Positions 1 through 6,686 of a stretch of 16,163 nucleotides of DNA are shown piece after piece. The notes beneath the pieces are model-generated. The model worked only from the letters and a program-made list of their open reading frames with translations. It ran no database searches and was not told where the DNA came from. The stretch spans positions 1-16,163 of the forward strand of contig JAWXUA010000052.1 in NCBI GenBank assembly GCA_044433065.1, written 5' to 3'. The DNA is from Nitratidesulfovibrio sp044433065. GTDB taxonomy: Bacteria; Desulfobacterota; Desulfovibrionia; Desulfovibrionales; Desulfovibrionaceae. The stretch's first letter is position 1. The number at the start of each line of letters is the position of its first letter. Both the position numbers and the translations under genes were made by a program.

Positions 1-76
1 GCCCCCCACCCCAGCGGGCTCCGCCCTGCACCCGCTTAGGGCTTAGGCCCTAAGAACCCTTTTATGGGTGCGGTCT
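1..76 (-). repeat. Composite hairpin element, copy 1 (partial)
   Basis: Read on the minus strand, this matches the copies at 341-505, 5667-5792 and 16075-16163. It has the stretch CATAAAAGGGTTCTTAGGG, a self-complementary block built on CCTAAGCCCTAAG, then GCGGGTGCAGGGC and GGAGCCCGCTGGGG. The variable first stem is reduced to a CCGCA remnant. The distal end is cut off by the window start. No coding potential is evident. The match is seen directly; the function is unknown. Confidence 0.75.
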
Positions 77-124
77 TTGAGTGGGGATGAGGAGAAAGGA
101 TGGAATGTGGTTTTTAGGTTGCTC

Positions 125-246
125 AAATCGAGCAAAAGTCATCTTTTCCGCGCTAGCGTCGTTAAAAAAGTTTTTTGACCTCGCTTCGCTCTCTCAAAAA
201 CTTTTTTGCCTAGCTAGCACGAAAAATCTGAGCATTCACTCGATTT
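125..246 (+). repeat. Long palindromic element, copy 1
   Basis: A 122-bp imperfect palindrome. The outer stem is AAATCGAG (125-132) with CTCGATTT (239-246). The two arms carry the shared blocks TCATCTTTTCCGCGCTAGC and GCTAGCACGAAAAATCTGAG. The inner stem pairs AAAAAAGTTTTTTGA (164-178) with TCAAAAACTTTTTT (194-207) with a one-base bulge, around a loop rich in CTCGCTTCGC. A-tract, stem and T-tract give the inner hairpin the look of a bidirectional intrinsic terminator. The same arm blocks recur at 5368-5522. The region from 77 to 340 holds no convincing gene; an open frame that runs through this element is explained by the repeat. Confidence 0.8.
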
Positions 247-340
247 ATCGCAAGCGAGGGAGTGGGCGCTGTAACGATATTTTTGTGCTGAGTCATGGGA
301 AGTTTTTATTATGGTTAGGAATAAGTACGTTAGCAACGCA

Positions 341-505
341 TTTGCGGCCCATGTTTAGACGAGTCTTTGAGTCTAAACACGGGCCGCATACATGGGTTCT
401 AAGGGCGTCCTTATAAATGTTTGGCCTTAGCGGGTACAGGGCAGAGCCCTTCCTACAATAAAGACAGGCAGAGCCCTGCTGGGTTCAAGAGGCAACGCCC
501 CTTGG
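341..505 (+). repeat. Composite hairpin element, copy 2
   Basis: Begins TTTGCGGCC. The first stem is GCGGCCCATGTTTAGAC (344-360) with GTCTAAACACGGGCCGC (371-387), 17 bp with one mismatch. Then come ACATGGGTTCTAAGGGC, a degenerate second hairpin, GCGGGTACAGGGCAGAGCCCT, a partial duplication of GGCAGAGCCCTGCTGGG (466-483), and the last hairpin GAGGCAACGCCCCTTGG ending at 505. The next base starts the complement of the lon stop codon (506-508), so the element directly abuts the 3' end of lon in convergent orientation. It may reduce antisense read-through into lon; that is inference. Confidence 0.8.
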
Positions 506-3325
506 CTATTTTTTCCCCTTACGCTTCATGGGGTTGAGGCCATGAGGGAAGGCGAGGGGGAGGATTTCGTCCACATGGGCGACGGGATGTACAGAGATGA
601 GCGCGAGAAGATCAGCTGGGATATCCTCGAGGTCCTTGGTGTTTTGCTTTGGAATGATGACGTGGTGCAGACCGCGTGCCACAGCACCAAGGATTTTTTC
701 CTTGATGCCACCAACAGGCAGAACTTTGCCGAGCAAGGTGATTTCACCAGTCATGCAAAGGTCGCTGTTGACGGGGCTTTTGGTGAGCGCGGACACGAGA
801 GCCGTAAACAGGGTTACACCTGCGGACGGGCCATCTTTGGGCGTTGCACCAGCAGGCACATGGATGTGCAGGTCACGGCTATCGGTGAAGGACGGGTCAA
901 GGTTCCAGTCATCAGCACGACTACGTGCATAACTCATGGCGGCTTGAGCACTTTCCTTCATGACATCGCCAAGCTGTCCAGTGAGCTGAACTTTACCCTT
1001 GCCCTTCATGCACGCGATTTCGATGGTGAGGACTTCACCACCATATGGCGTCCAAGCAAGACCGAGAGCTACGCCATGATGCAGGGTGGCGTCCATTTCG
1101 TCATCAAGGAAACGTGGCGCACCGAGCAACTCTTCCATGAAGGCAGCAGTAAAAGGCTGTGCAGGAGTTTTTTTGCGCTTGTTTTTTGGGGCCTCAAGCT
1201 TGCGTCGTGCGAGCTTACGGCACACAGCACCAATTTCGCGCTCAAGATTACGCAGACCTGCTTCACGGGTGTAGCCTTGAATAAGGTGGTTCAGGGCCTC
1301 GTCAGTGAAGTGAACATCTTTAGGCTTGAGACCATTCTCGCTAATCTGGCGTGGCACAAGGTGACGCGTGGCAATAGCCAGCTTTTCCTGTTGCGTGTAG
1401 CCAGAAATAGAAATGATTTCCATGCGGTCACGGAGTGGCGCAGGAATAGTGTCGAGGTGGTTCGCCGTGCAAATAAACATGGCCTTTGATAGGTCAAAGG
1501 GCACATTAAGATAGTGGTCGCTGAAGGCCGCATTTTGTTCTGGGTCGAGAACTTCGAGAAGAGCTGAGGATGGATCGCCCTTGAAATCACTCCCAAGCTT
1601 GTCAATTTCATCAAGCATAACTAAGGGGTTACGTGTCCCAGCAAGCTTCATGATATTGATAATACGGCCTGGCATAGCACCAACATATGTACGACGATGA
1701 CCACGGATTTCCGCTTCATCACGCATACCGCCAAGGGAGACGCGCTGAAATTGACGGCCAAGGGCACGGGCAATAGACCGACCAAGAGATGTTTTGCCCA
1801 CCCCAGGAGGGCCAGCAAGGCACAGAATAGGACCCTTGGAATTAGGATTTAATTTGCGCACGCTAAGATATTCGAGGATGCGGTCTTTAACCTTGTCGAG
1901 ACCATAATGGTCTTCATCAAGAATGATTTTGGCTTGCGGAATATCAAGCTTGTCACGCGAAAGCTTACGCCATGGCAATTCTGAAAGCCATTCTAGGTAA
2001 TTACGTGTGACGCTTGTTTCCGAAGATTCAGGGTGCATGGAGCTGAGGCGACGCAATTGCTTATCAGCTTCCTTGCGTGCTTCGGGTGGCAATTGAGCCT
2101 TATCGAGAGCTTCAGCAAGGGCGGCAATATCTTCGTCCATGCTTTCGCCTTCACCAAGCTCTTGCTTGATAGCCTTGATTTGCTCACGTAAGTAGTAGTC
2201 TTTATGGGCTTTTTCCATACCACCATGGGCTGTGGCATGGATGTCGGCTTGGATGGTGGCAAGCTCAACTTCTTTAGCCAGCTGCATAGTGATGAGCACT
2301 AGGCGAGCTTGCGGCGTGATGCATTCGAGGATGGCTTGGGCCTCACTAACTTTCATGCGTAAGTTCGCTGCGATGAGGTCAGCAAGGCGGCCTGGTTCGT
2401 CCACGTTATTGAGCACAGACATGATATCTGCTGTGGGCACGCCGCGTAGAGACAAAATCTTTTCGCTTTGTTCGCGCACAGTGCGGATCATGGCTTCGTG
2501 TTCGATGCCTTCTGGGATAACTTCGTCTTCAGGAATTTTGGTAATATTAGCAGTAAAGTAAGGGCCTTCTGTGTTGAACTGGTCAACACGGGCACGCGTG
2601 ATACCTTGCACCAAAGCTTTCATGCGGCCATCAGGCATTTTGAGCATGCGCATAATCATGGCCACTGTGCCCATGGTATGCAGCTGATCTGGGCTTGGGT
2701 CTTCGATTTGCTCGTCGGTTTGGGTGCATATCATGATATAGCGGCTACCGGTGATGGCATCGGTAAGTGCTTGCATGGATTTTTCGCGGCCAATGAAGAG
2801 CGGCAAAATCATGTAGTTGAAGACTACCACGTCGCGCACAGGCAAGACGGGTAAGACGTCTGGGATGACAGGTTCAAAAGGATTGTCATCGGCGTTTGGT
2901 TCGCCGTCACCTTTGTTTGAGCCGTGCATAGCCGCTTCAAGAAATTCTGGAATGCCTATGGTGCCAAGTGATTCCACATTACCAAGGGCTTCGAGGCTTT
3001 CGAGCACGGTGTTGGGACTCGCACCTTCCATTTCTGCCAGCAGGTTGGCGATGGCTTCGGCTGAGGATTCGTCTGGTGACTCGTCTGGAGACTGGTCTGG
3101 AGACTGGTTTGGTGCCTCATCTGGCGCCTCGTCTGGAGCCTCGTCTGGAGACTGGTTTGGTGCCTCATCTGGTAATGCGTTTGGTGATGTATCAAACTCT
3201 TGGTCAGCCGCTTCAGCAGATGTTTCAACAGGTGTATTTTCGTCAGAAGTGACTTCTTCAGATACAGTTTCTTCAGACGTAACTTCTTCATCTATATTGA
3301 TATTGGTGTGATTTGTATCACTCAT
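506..3325 (-). CDS. lon: ATP-dependent protease La (Lon) with acidic repetitive N-terminal extension
   Basis: Cytosolic homohexameric AAA+ serine protease that degrades misfolded and selected regulatory proteins. In the 939-residue product the substrate-binding LON domain starts near residue 155 (VLPVLPVRDVVVF). Walker A is GPPGVGKT (505-512) and Walker B is LVMLDEID (568-575). The proteolytic domain has catalytic Ser834 in KDGPSAG and Lys877 in GGIKEK, so the Ser-Lys dyad is intact. The family normally has only about 10-30 residues before the LON domain; here there are about 150, Glu/Asp/Ser/Pro-rich, with a tetrapeptide repeat at residues 52-87. The ATG start is supported by AGGAG 6 bases upstream, and no internal start has a comparable site. 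It lies 63 bp after the RadC-family gene, so it may be co-transcribed with it or have its own promoter; I see no clear promoter. Identity is certain; the role of the extension is unknown. Confidence 0.98.
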   Translation of the reverse strand: MSDTNHTNINIDEEVTSEETVSEEVTSDENTPVETSAEAADQEFDTSPNALPDEAPNQSPDEAPDEAPDEAPNQSPDQSPDESPDESSAEAIANLLAEMEGASPNTVLESLEALGNVESLGTIGIPEFLEAAMHGSNKGDGEPNADDNPFEPVIPDVLPVLPVRDVVVFNYMILPLFIGREKSMQALTDAITGSRYIMICTQTDEQIEDPSPDQLHTMGTVAMIMRMLKMPDGRMKALVQGITRARVDQFNTEGPYFTANITKIPEDEVIPEGIEHEAMIRTVREQSEKILSLRGVPTADIMSVLNNVDEPGRLADLIAANLRMKVSEAQAILECITPQARLVLITMQLAKEVELATIQADIHATAHGGMEKAHKDYYLREQIKAIKQELGEGESMDEDIAALAEALDKAQLPPEARKEADKQLRRLSSMHPESSETSVTRNYLEWLSELPWRKLSRDKLDIPQAKIILDEDHYGLDKVKDRILEYLSVRKLNPNSKGPILCLAGPPGVGKTSLGRSIARALGRQFQRVSLGGMRDEAEIRGHRRTYVGAMPGRIINIMKLAGTRNPLVMLDEIDKLGSDFKGDPSSALLEVLDPEQNAAFSDHYLNVPFDLSKAMFICTANHLDTIPAPLRDRMEIISISGYTQQEKLAIATRHLVPRQISENGLKPKDVHFTDEALNHLIQGYTREAGLRNLEREIGAVCRKLARRKLEAPKNKRKKTPAQPFTAAFMEELLGAPRFLDDEMDATLHHGVALGLAWTPYGGEVLTIEIACMKGKGKVQLTGQLGDVMKESAQAAMSYARSRADDWNLDPSFTDSRDLHIHVPAGATPKDGPSAGVTLFTALVSALTKSPVNSDLCMTGEITLLGKVLPVGGIKEKILGAVARGLHHVIIPKQNTKDLEDIPADLLALISVHPVAHVDEILPLAFPHGLNPMKRKGKK
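3065..3172 (-). repeat. In-frame 12-bp repeats coding acidic tetrapeptides in Lon
   Basis: About nine 12-bp units encode Lon residues 52-87 as Pro-(Asp/Asn)-(Glu/Gln)-(Ala/Ser) tetrapeptides (PDEA, PNQS, PDQS, PDES). The units are near-identical at DNA level (TCTGGAGACTGG, TCTGGCGCCTCG types on the plus strand), which fits expansion and contraction by slippage. The unit is a multiple of three, so changes in copy number keep the frame. The encoded segment is expected to be disordered and negatively charged. Confidence 0.85.
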
Positions 3326-3388
3326 AAAAACTCCTAAACTTCAATAAAATGCAAATAAGGCTACATATTTTAAGGCAATATGCCCATA

Positions 3389-4081
3389 TCAATCTAATAA
3401 ACGGTCCTCAAGGAGGCTGTAACAGGCATCATCCGTGACAATAACATGATCATGCAATGTAATACCAATGGATGACGCATTTTTTTTAAGCATATTGGTA
3501 ATTTGTATATCTGGCATAGAGGGTGAGGGATTACCACCAGGATGATTGTGTGCCAGAACCAGACCAGAAGCCTTGAACCGCAAGGCCATTTCAAGAACAT
3601 CACAAGGATAGACTGTGGCAGCATTGATGGTTCCCTTGGCCACACGCTCCCACGCTAAAAGTCTGCATTGGTTATCCAGAAAGGCACACCAAGCTTCTTC
3701 ATGAGGACAGGCGGCAAGGCGCATGCGTGCCATATGGGCAACGTCATGTGCTGAGGTGAAGGTGAGTCGGGTCCGTGGCATGGCTTCAGAGTAGCGCGCC
3801 ATAACTTCGCGTAAAAGTAGTAAAAAGCTTGATAGGGATGCGCCAACCCCTTTTATTTTCATGAGCTCAGTTGGATGGGCATCTAAAATGCCGCGCAGCG
3901 AGCCAAAAGTGCCTAGAAGCTCTTTGGCTAGTGGTTTTGTATCACAGCGAGTGAGCACAGTTCCAAGGAGAAGCTCAAGAATTTCATAGTCTTGCATGTG
4001 TGCACTGTCATGCGTAAGACGTTCTCTTAGGCGTGTACGGTGTCCGTGATAGTGTGGTTTTTTTGCTGGAGTATCGCTCAT
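3389..4081 (-). CDS. radC: RadC-family JAB/MPN-domain protein
   Basis: A 230-residue RadC/UPF0758-family protein. It begins with the family's usual GHRTRLRERL segment (13-22) and DYEILELLLG (31-40). A helix-hairpin-helix-like LMKIKGVG follows (73-80), then the JAB metalloprotease-like domain with HNHPGGNPSPSMPD. This supplies the zinc-binding HxH (His178, His180) and Asp191 pattern. The historical DNA-repair role of RadC is not established, and the biochemical activity is unknown. Length is typical. The start has no clear Shine-Dalgarno sequence, but there is no other ATG upstream before an in-frame stop, and the N-terminal family motif requires it. It sits 88 bp after holA and 63 bp before lon on the same strand, probably in one transcript with holA. 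Confidence 0.95.
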   Translation of the reverse strand: MSDTPAKKPHYHGHRTRLRERLTHDSAHMQDYEILELLLGTVLTRCDTKPLAKELLGTFGSLRGILDAHPTELMKIKGVGASLSSFLLLLREVMARYSEAMPRTRLTFTSAHDVAHMARMRLAACPHEEAWCAFLDNQCRLLAWERVAKGTINAATVYPCDVLEMALRFKASGLVLAHNHPGGNPSPSMPDIQITNMLKKNASSIGITLHDHVIVTDDACYSLLEDRLLD

Positions 4082-4169
4082 AATGGTATGGGAATGTCGA
4101 ATTTTCGTGGTGGAGTCTTCGTAGTCATGACCTTGCCCATTACTAGGCTGTCAAGAATGCGAGAGGATT

Positions 4170-5219
4170 TTATGGACGGCGGTTTTTATTGCGGCTTGCA
4201 AAGAGGGAGGACAGGCTCGCAACCATGGCGTCCATGGCTTGCTCTGTATTACGCTCACCCATTTTGATGCCACGTTCTGCTTCGAGGGCGATGTTCCATA
4301 TTTGAGACAAAGCACTGTGGCCTAATTGTTGTGCCATCCGTTTTTTTTCATCTAAAATATAGGGCGGTAGGCGGACGTCTTCGCCCACCAAAAGTTGCCA
4401 TAAAATTCTTGCTTCGCGAATGAGCATGCCGAGAAAGGGAAAAACGAGACTGTCGCCGCTTCCTTTTTCGCGCAGGACTTCACGCCAAACAACGGGTGCA
4501 TTACCGCTTTGTAGAGCTTTGATGAAGCCAAAAATATCAAGATTTGGTGTATGGTTGATGAGTCCGACCATGTCCTTAGTGATGATTTGGCTACCGACAG
4601 GACCATCAGTTGCATCAGCATGAGCAGCGCAGGCGAGGGCGATTTTATCAAGCTCATTGCTTGCGGCTGTGGCGTCTTCTGGCATGGCGGCTGTGAGGGC
4701 TTCGAGGGCTTGCGGTGCTAGCTGCAGGCCACGTTCGCGGCAGGCATTTTGGATGAAGGTGCGCATCGCTTTAGCATCGAGGCCAGCAGAACGCCATACC
4801 CAGCCTTTTTTATCCGCAAAGCTGAGGCATTTCAGTTTTTGGATATGCGCAGGGACTTTGTATTTACCGCGTTCGAGGCCCACTTCTAAACAGAAAATGG
4901 GCCATGCCAAATCGTTGGGTGTGGCAAGTGCTGCGGATAGGCGTTTCCATGTGTCGGCTGGGATATTTTGTGCGTTGCGGACCACGAGGGCATTGGGAGT
5001 CGCGAAAAGCCCTTGTAATGTAAGCTTTTCCCAGAAAATGGGGGGGAGGGCTTCGTCGCCCCAATATGCTTGGCGGTCCCAACTTTGTTCTGCAGTATTG
5101 CCCATGCCCATCATGCTGCCGCCAGTTTTTGGTGGGCATGACTTGAGGAGCGCATCGATGTGGTTGCGCATGAGGCGACTGTCTGGGCAGATGCAGAAGG
5201 TGAAGCCGTGTCTATCCAT
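4170..5219 (-). CDS. holA: DNA polymerase III subunit delta
   Basis: A 349-residue HolA, the delta subunit that opens the sliding clamp within the clamp-loader complex. The N-terminus (GFTFCICPDSRLMRNHIDAL) and the motif-poor AAA+-like fold are typical. The C-terminal half has the delta-type segment LDIFGFIKALQSGNA (about 230-250) and the collar-like helical region ending near residue 349. It lacks a Walker A motif, as expected for delta. The ATG at 5219 follows a weak AAGG about 10 bases upstream, and no in-frame ATG lies above it before a stop. In this gene order holA normally follows lptE; here about 860 bp of repeats separate them, and a candidate promoter at 5282-5309 may drive it. Recognition rests on overall similarity and context. 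Confidence 0.9.
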   Translation of the reverse strand: MDRHGFTFCICPDSRLMRNHIDALLKSCPPKTGGSMMGMGNTAEQSWDRQAYWGDEALPPIFWEKLTLQGLFATPNALVVRNAQNIPADTWKRLSAALATPNDLAWPIFCLEVGLERGKYKVPAHIQKLKCLSFADKKGWVWRSAGLDAKAMRTFIQNACRERGLQLAPQALEALTAAMPEDATAASNELDKIALACAAHADATDGPVGSQIITKDMVGLINHTPNLDIFGFIKALQSGNAPVVWREVLREKGSGDSLVFPFLGMLIREARILWQLLVGEDVRLPPYILDEKKRMAQQLGHSALSQIWNIALEAERGIKMGERNTEQAMDAMVASLSSLFASRNKNRRP

Positions 5220-5281
5220 GGAATGCTTGAGCCTTGTGAAAAAGAGGTGCCAGTTTTTAAAACCTTCAAAGCAAACATATT

Positions 5282-5309
5282 TATATATGATGAAGGGTGC
5301 TCTGGTCTA
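5282..5309 (-). promoter_or_regulatory. Candidate sigma-70-type promoter for holA
   Basis: On the minus strand, TAGACC (5304-5309) is followed after 16 bases by TATATA (5282-5287), or after 18 bases by TATAAA. This puts a start about 55 bases ahead of the holA ATG. The -35 box matches the consensus at four of six bases. It is plausible because the long repeat region cuts holA off from lptE, but it has not been tested. Confidence 0.4.
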
Positions 5310-5367
5310 GTGGGCTTTTGGTGGAAAAATGAAAGTTTTTGCTGTTTTGGGAATTTTGTTTTTTGAA

Positions 5368-5522
5368 GTTTGTTGACGTCGAGCAAAATTCATCTTTTCC
5401 GCGCTAGCGGCGTTAAAAAAGGGCGTTTTGAGCGCATGTACTTGAGTACACTTACCCTCAAAACGCCCTTTTTGCCTTGCTAGCACGAAAAATCTGAGAA
5501 TTTCACTCGACGTCAACAAAAC
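5368..5522 (+). repeat. Long palindromic element, copy 2
   Basis: A 155-bp palindrome and the clearest copy of the family. The outer stem GTTTGTTGACGTCGAG (5368-5383) pairs perfectly over 16 bp with 5507-5522. The arms carry TTCATCTTTTCCGCGCTAGC (5389-5408) and GCTAGCACGAAAAATCTGAG (5480-5499), nearly as at 125-246. The inner stem AAAAAGGGCGTTTTGAG (5416-5432) pairs with CTCAAAAACGCCCTTTTT (5457-5474) with one bulge. The loop contains GTACTTGAGTAC. Outer and inner stems differ in sequence from copy 1 but remain paired. The inner hairpin is terminator-like in both directions. Confidence 0.85.
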
Positions 5523-5531
5523 AACAATTTA

Positions 5532-5565
5532 GCGTTTTTGTGCTCGCTTCGCGCTTCAAAAACGC
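5532..5565. repeat. Isolated hairpin
   Basis: A perfect 9-bp stem, GCGTTTTTG (5532-5540) with CAAAAACGC (5557-5565), and a 16-base loop TGCTCGCTTCGCGCTT. The loop resembles the CTCGCTTCGC loop of the palindromic element at 125-246, so this may be a remnant of that family. The following bases to 5666 show nothing recognisable. Confidence 0.5.
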
Positions 5566-5666
5566 CTTCTAAAAGGATATTGGCTGCGTGGTTGGCTGGG
5601 GATGGCAACGTCTTACGTAACTAAGTTAAATGATTAGGATAGTATAGAGTTACTTTAGGTAATGGA

Positions 5667-5792
5667 TTTGCGGCCAGTTATGAGCTCCGTAGGAGTTCGT
5701 AACTGGCCGCATAAAAGGGTTCTTAGGGCTTTAAGCCCTAAGCGGGTGCAGGGCAGAGCCCTGCTGGGGATCCAAGGGGCAAGGCCCCTTGG
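5667..5792 (+). repeat. Composite hairpin element, copy 3 (most complete)
   Basis: Four successive hairpins. The first is GCGGCCAGTTATGAGCTC (5670-5687) with GAGTTCGTAACTGGCCGC (5693-5710), fully paired as RNA if two G-U pairs are allowed. Next is TTAGGGCTTTAAGCCCTAA, after the linker ATAAAAGGGTTC. Then GCAGGGCAGAGCCCTGC, and last AAGGGGCAAGGCCCCTT. It ends CCTTGG at 5792, where the 47-bp tandem array begins with CTA. Copy 2 likewise ends CCTTGG directly before the CTA of the lon stop. No coding potential. Confidence 0.85.
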
Positions 5793-6096
5793 CTAAAAGT
5801 CACGTCGCATGGCTTTTTTATTTATGCCGACGCATGCGACTAAAAATCACGTCGCATGGCGTTTTTTATCCATGCCGACGCATGCGACTAAAAATCACGT
5901 CGCATAGCTTTTTTATCCATGCCGACGCATGCGACTAAAAATCACGTCGCATGGCTTTTTTATCCATGCCGACGCATGCGACTAAAAGTCACGTCGCATG
6001 GCTTTTTTATCCATGCCGACGCATGCGACTAAAAGTCACGTCGCATGGCTTTTTTATTTATGCCGACGCATGCGACTAAAAGTCACGTCGCATAGC
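5793..6096. repeat. Tandem 47-48 bp array overlapping the 3' end of lptE
   Basis: Six full units start at 5793, 5840, 5888, 5935, 5982 and 6029 (all 47 bp except the second, 48 bp). A partial unit follows at 6076-6096. That partial unit is the last six codons and the TAG stop of lptE, so each unit carries a copy of the lptE tail. Each unit holds ATGCGAC and GTCGCAT arms around TAAAAATCAC or TAAAAGTCAC, followed on the plus strand by a G/C-bounded T6 run. That is an intrinsic-terminator-like structure opposing lptE. Units differ by only a few bases (A/G in the loop, CCAT versus TTAT), which suggests recent amplification. There are no unique spacers, so this is not a CRISPR array. Confidence 0.9.
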
Positions 6097-6678
6097 GTCT
6101 AGTAACTCTTCGGTAAGCCTTTGGCTCGAGAGTTCCATAGCCGTGCCTTCTTCGTAGGTATCGACATTCTCGCTATACGTTCTGACGCCAGAACGCCAGA
6201 ATACGGCATTGGTTTTCCCGTCATAGACGATGAATTCCATGCCCATGGTGGACGTGAAAATGGTTTCAGTATCTTCCTCAAGACCAGCCCAACGGCGTAA
6301 AGTCAAGCGTGTGATACGGATTTGCAAGGTATAGTCCGTTGGCCCAGAATCACGCCATACCGCAAGATTGCGCGCTGTGATTTCGTTGCGAACATCAGAG
6401 CGCACAACATACGGAAGATTGGCATAAAGCGTAGGATTTTCTACACCTTTTATTTTGATTGTTTTGCTACCGTTACCCAAAATACTTGGGCTGTCAGCCG
6501 TCAAGGTATAGCCAGCACAACCTGTAAGCATGAGGCAAAGTGCTGCCATGCAAGCAAGACGGAGCGAGCTGTTGCGTATAAAGCGGAGTATACGGGTGCA
6601 ACGTAAATGCCTTTGCTGGGCCGTGCTTGGACCCGTATGAGCCTGAGCTGAGCTGTCAGTATTGTGGGTATGGCGCAT
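6076..6678 (-). CDS. lptE: LPS assembly lipoprotein LptE (LPS-assembly lipoprotein family)
   Basis: A 200-residue outer-membrane lipoprotein of the LptE type, which plugs the LptD barrel and helps deliver lipopolysaccharide to the cell surface. The lipobox is LTGC with Cys54, preceded by a hydrophobic stretch (about 39-52) and basic residues (RFIRNSSLR). The mature part starts CAGYTL, as in many LptE proteins. The 53-residue leader is longer than usual; no internal start gives a proper signal peptide. The ATG has TAAGG five to ten bases upstream, overlapping the leuS stop. The gap to leuS is 8 bp, so the two are co-transcribed. The final codons and TAG form the first unit of the tandem array. 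Family assignment rests on the lipobox, size and position between leuS and holA. Confidence 0.85.
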   Translation of the reverse strand: MRHTHNTDSSAQAHTGPSTAQQRHLRCTRILRFIRNSSLRLACMAALCLMLTGCAGYTLTADSPSILGNGSKTIKIKGVENPTLYANLPYVVRSDVRNEITARNLAVWRDSGPTDYTLQIRITRLTLRRWAGLEEDTETIFTSTMGMEFIVYDGKTNAVFWRSGVRTYSENVDTYEEGTAMELSSQRLTEELLDAMRRDF

Positions 6679-6686
6679 AACAAACC

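Noticed and set aside
81..416. Open frame of 111 codons on the plus strand
   Set aside because: It runs straight through the palindromic element and into the composite element, has no ribosome site, and the protein resembles nothing recognisable.
542..1489. 315-codon open frame on the plus strand
   Set aside because: Fully antisense to the conserved protease end of lon; the lon frame has intact motifs throughout.
5793..6096. CRISPR array
   Set aside because: The repeats are directly adjacent with no unique spacers, and no cas genes are near; it is a simple tandem array.
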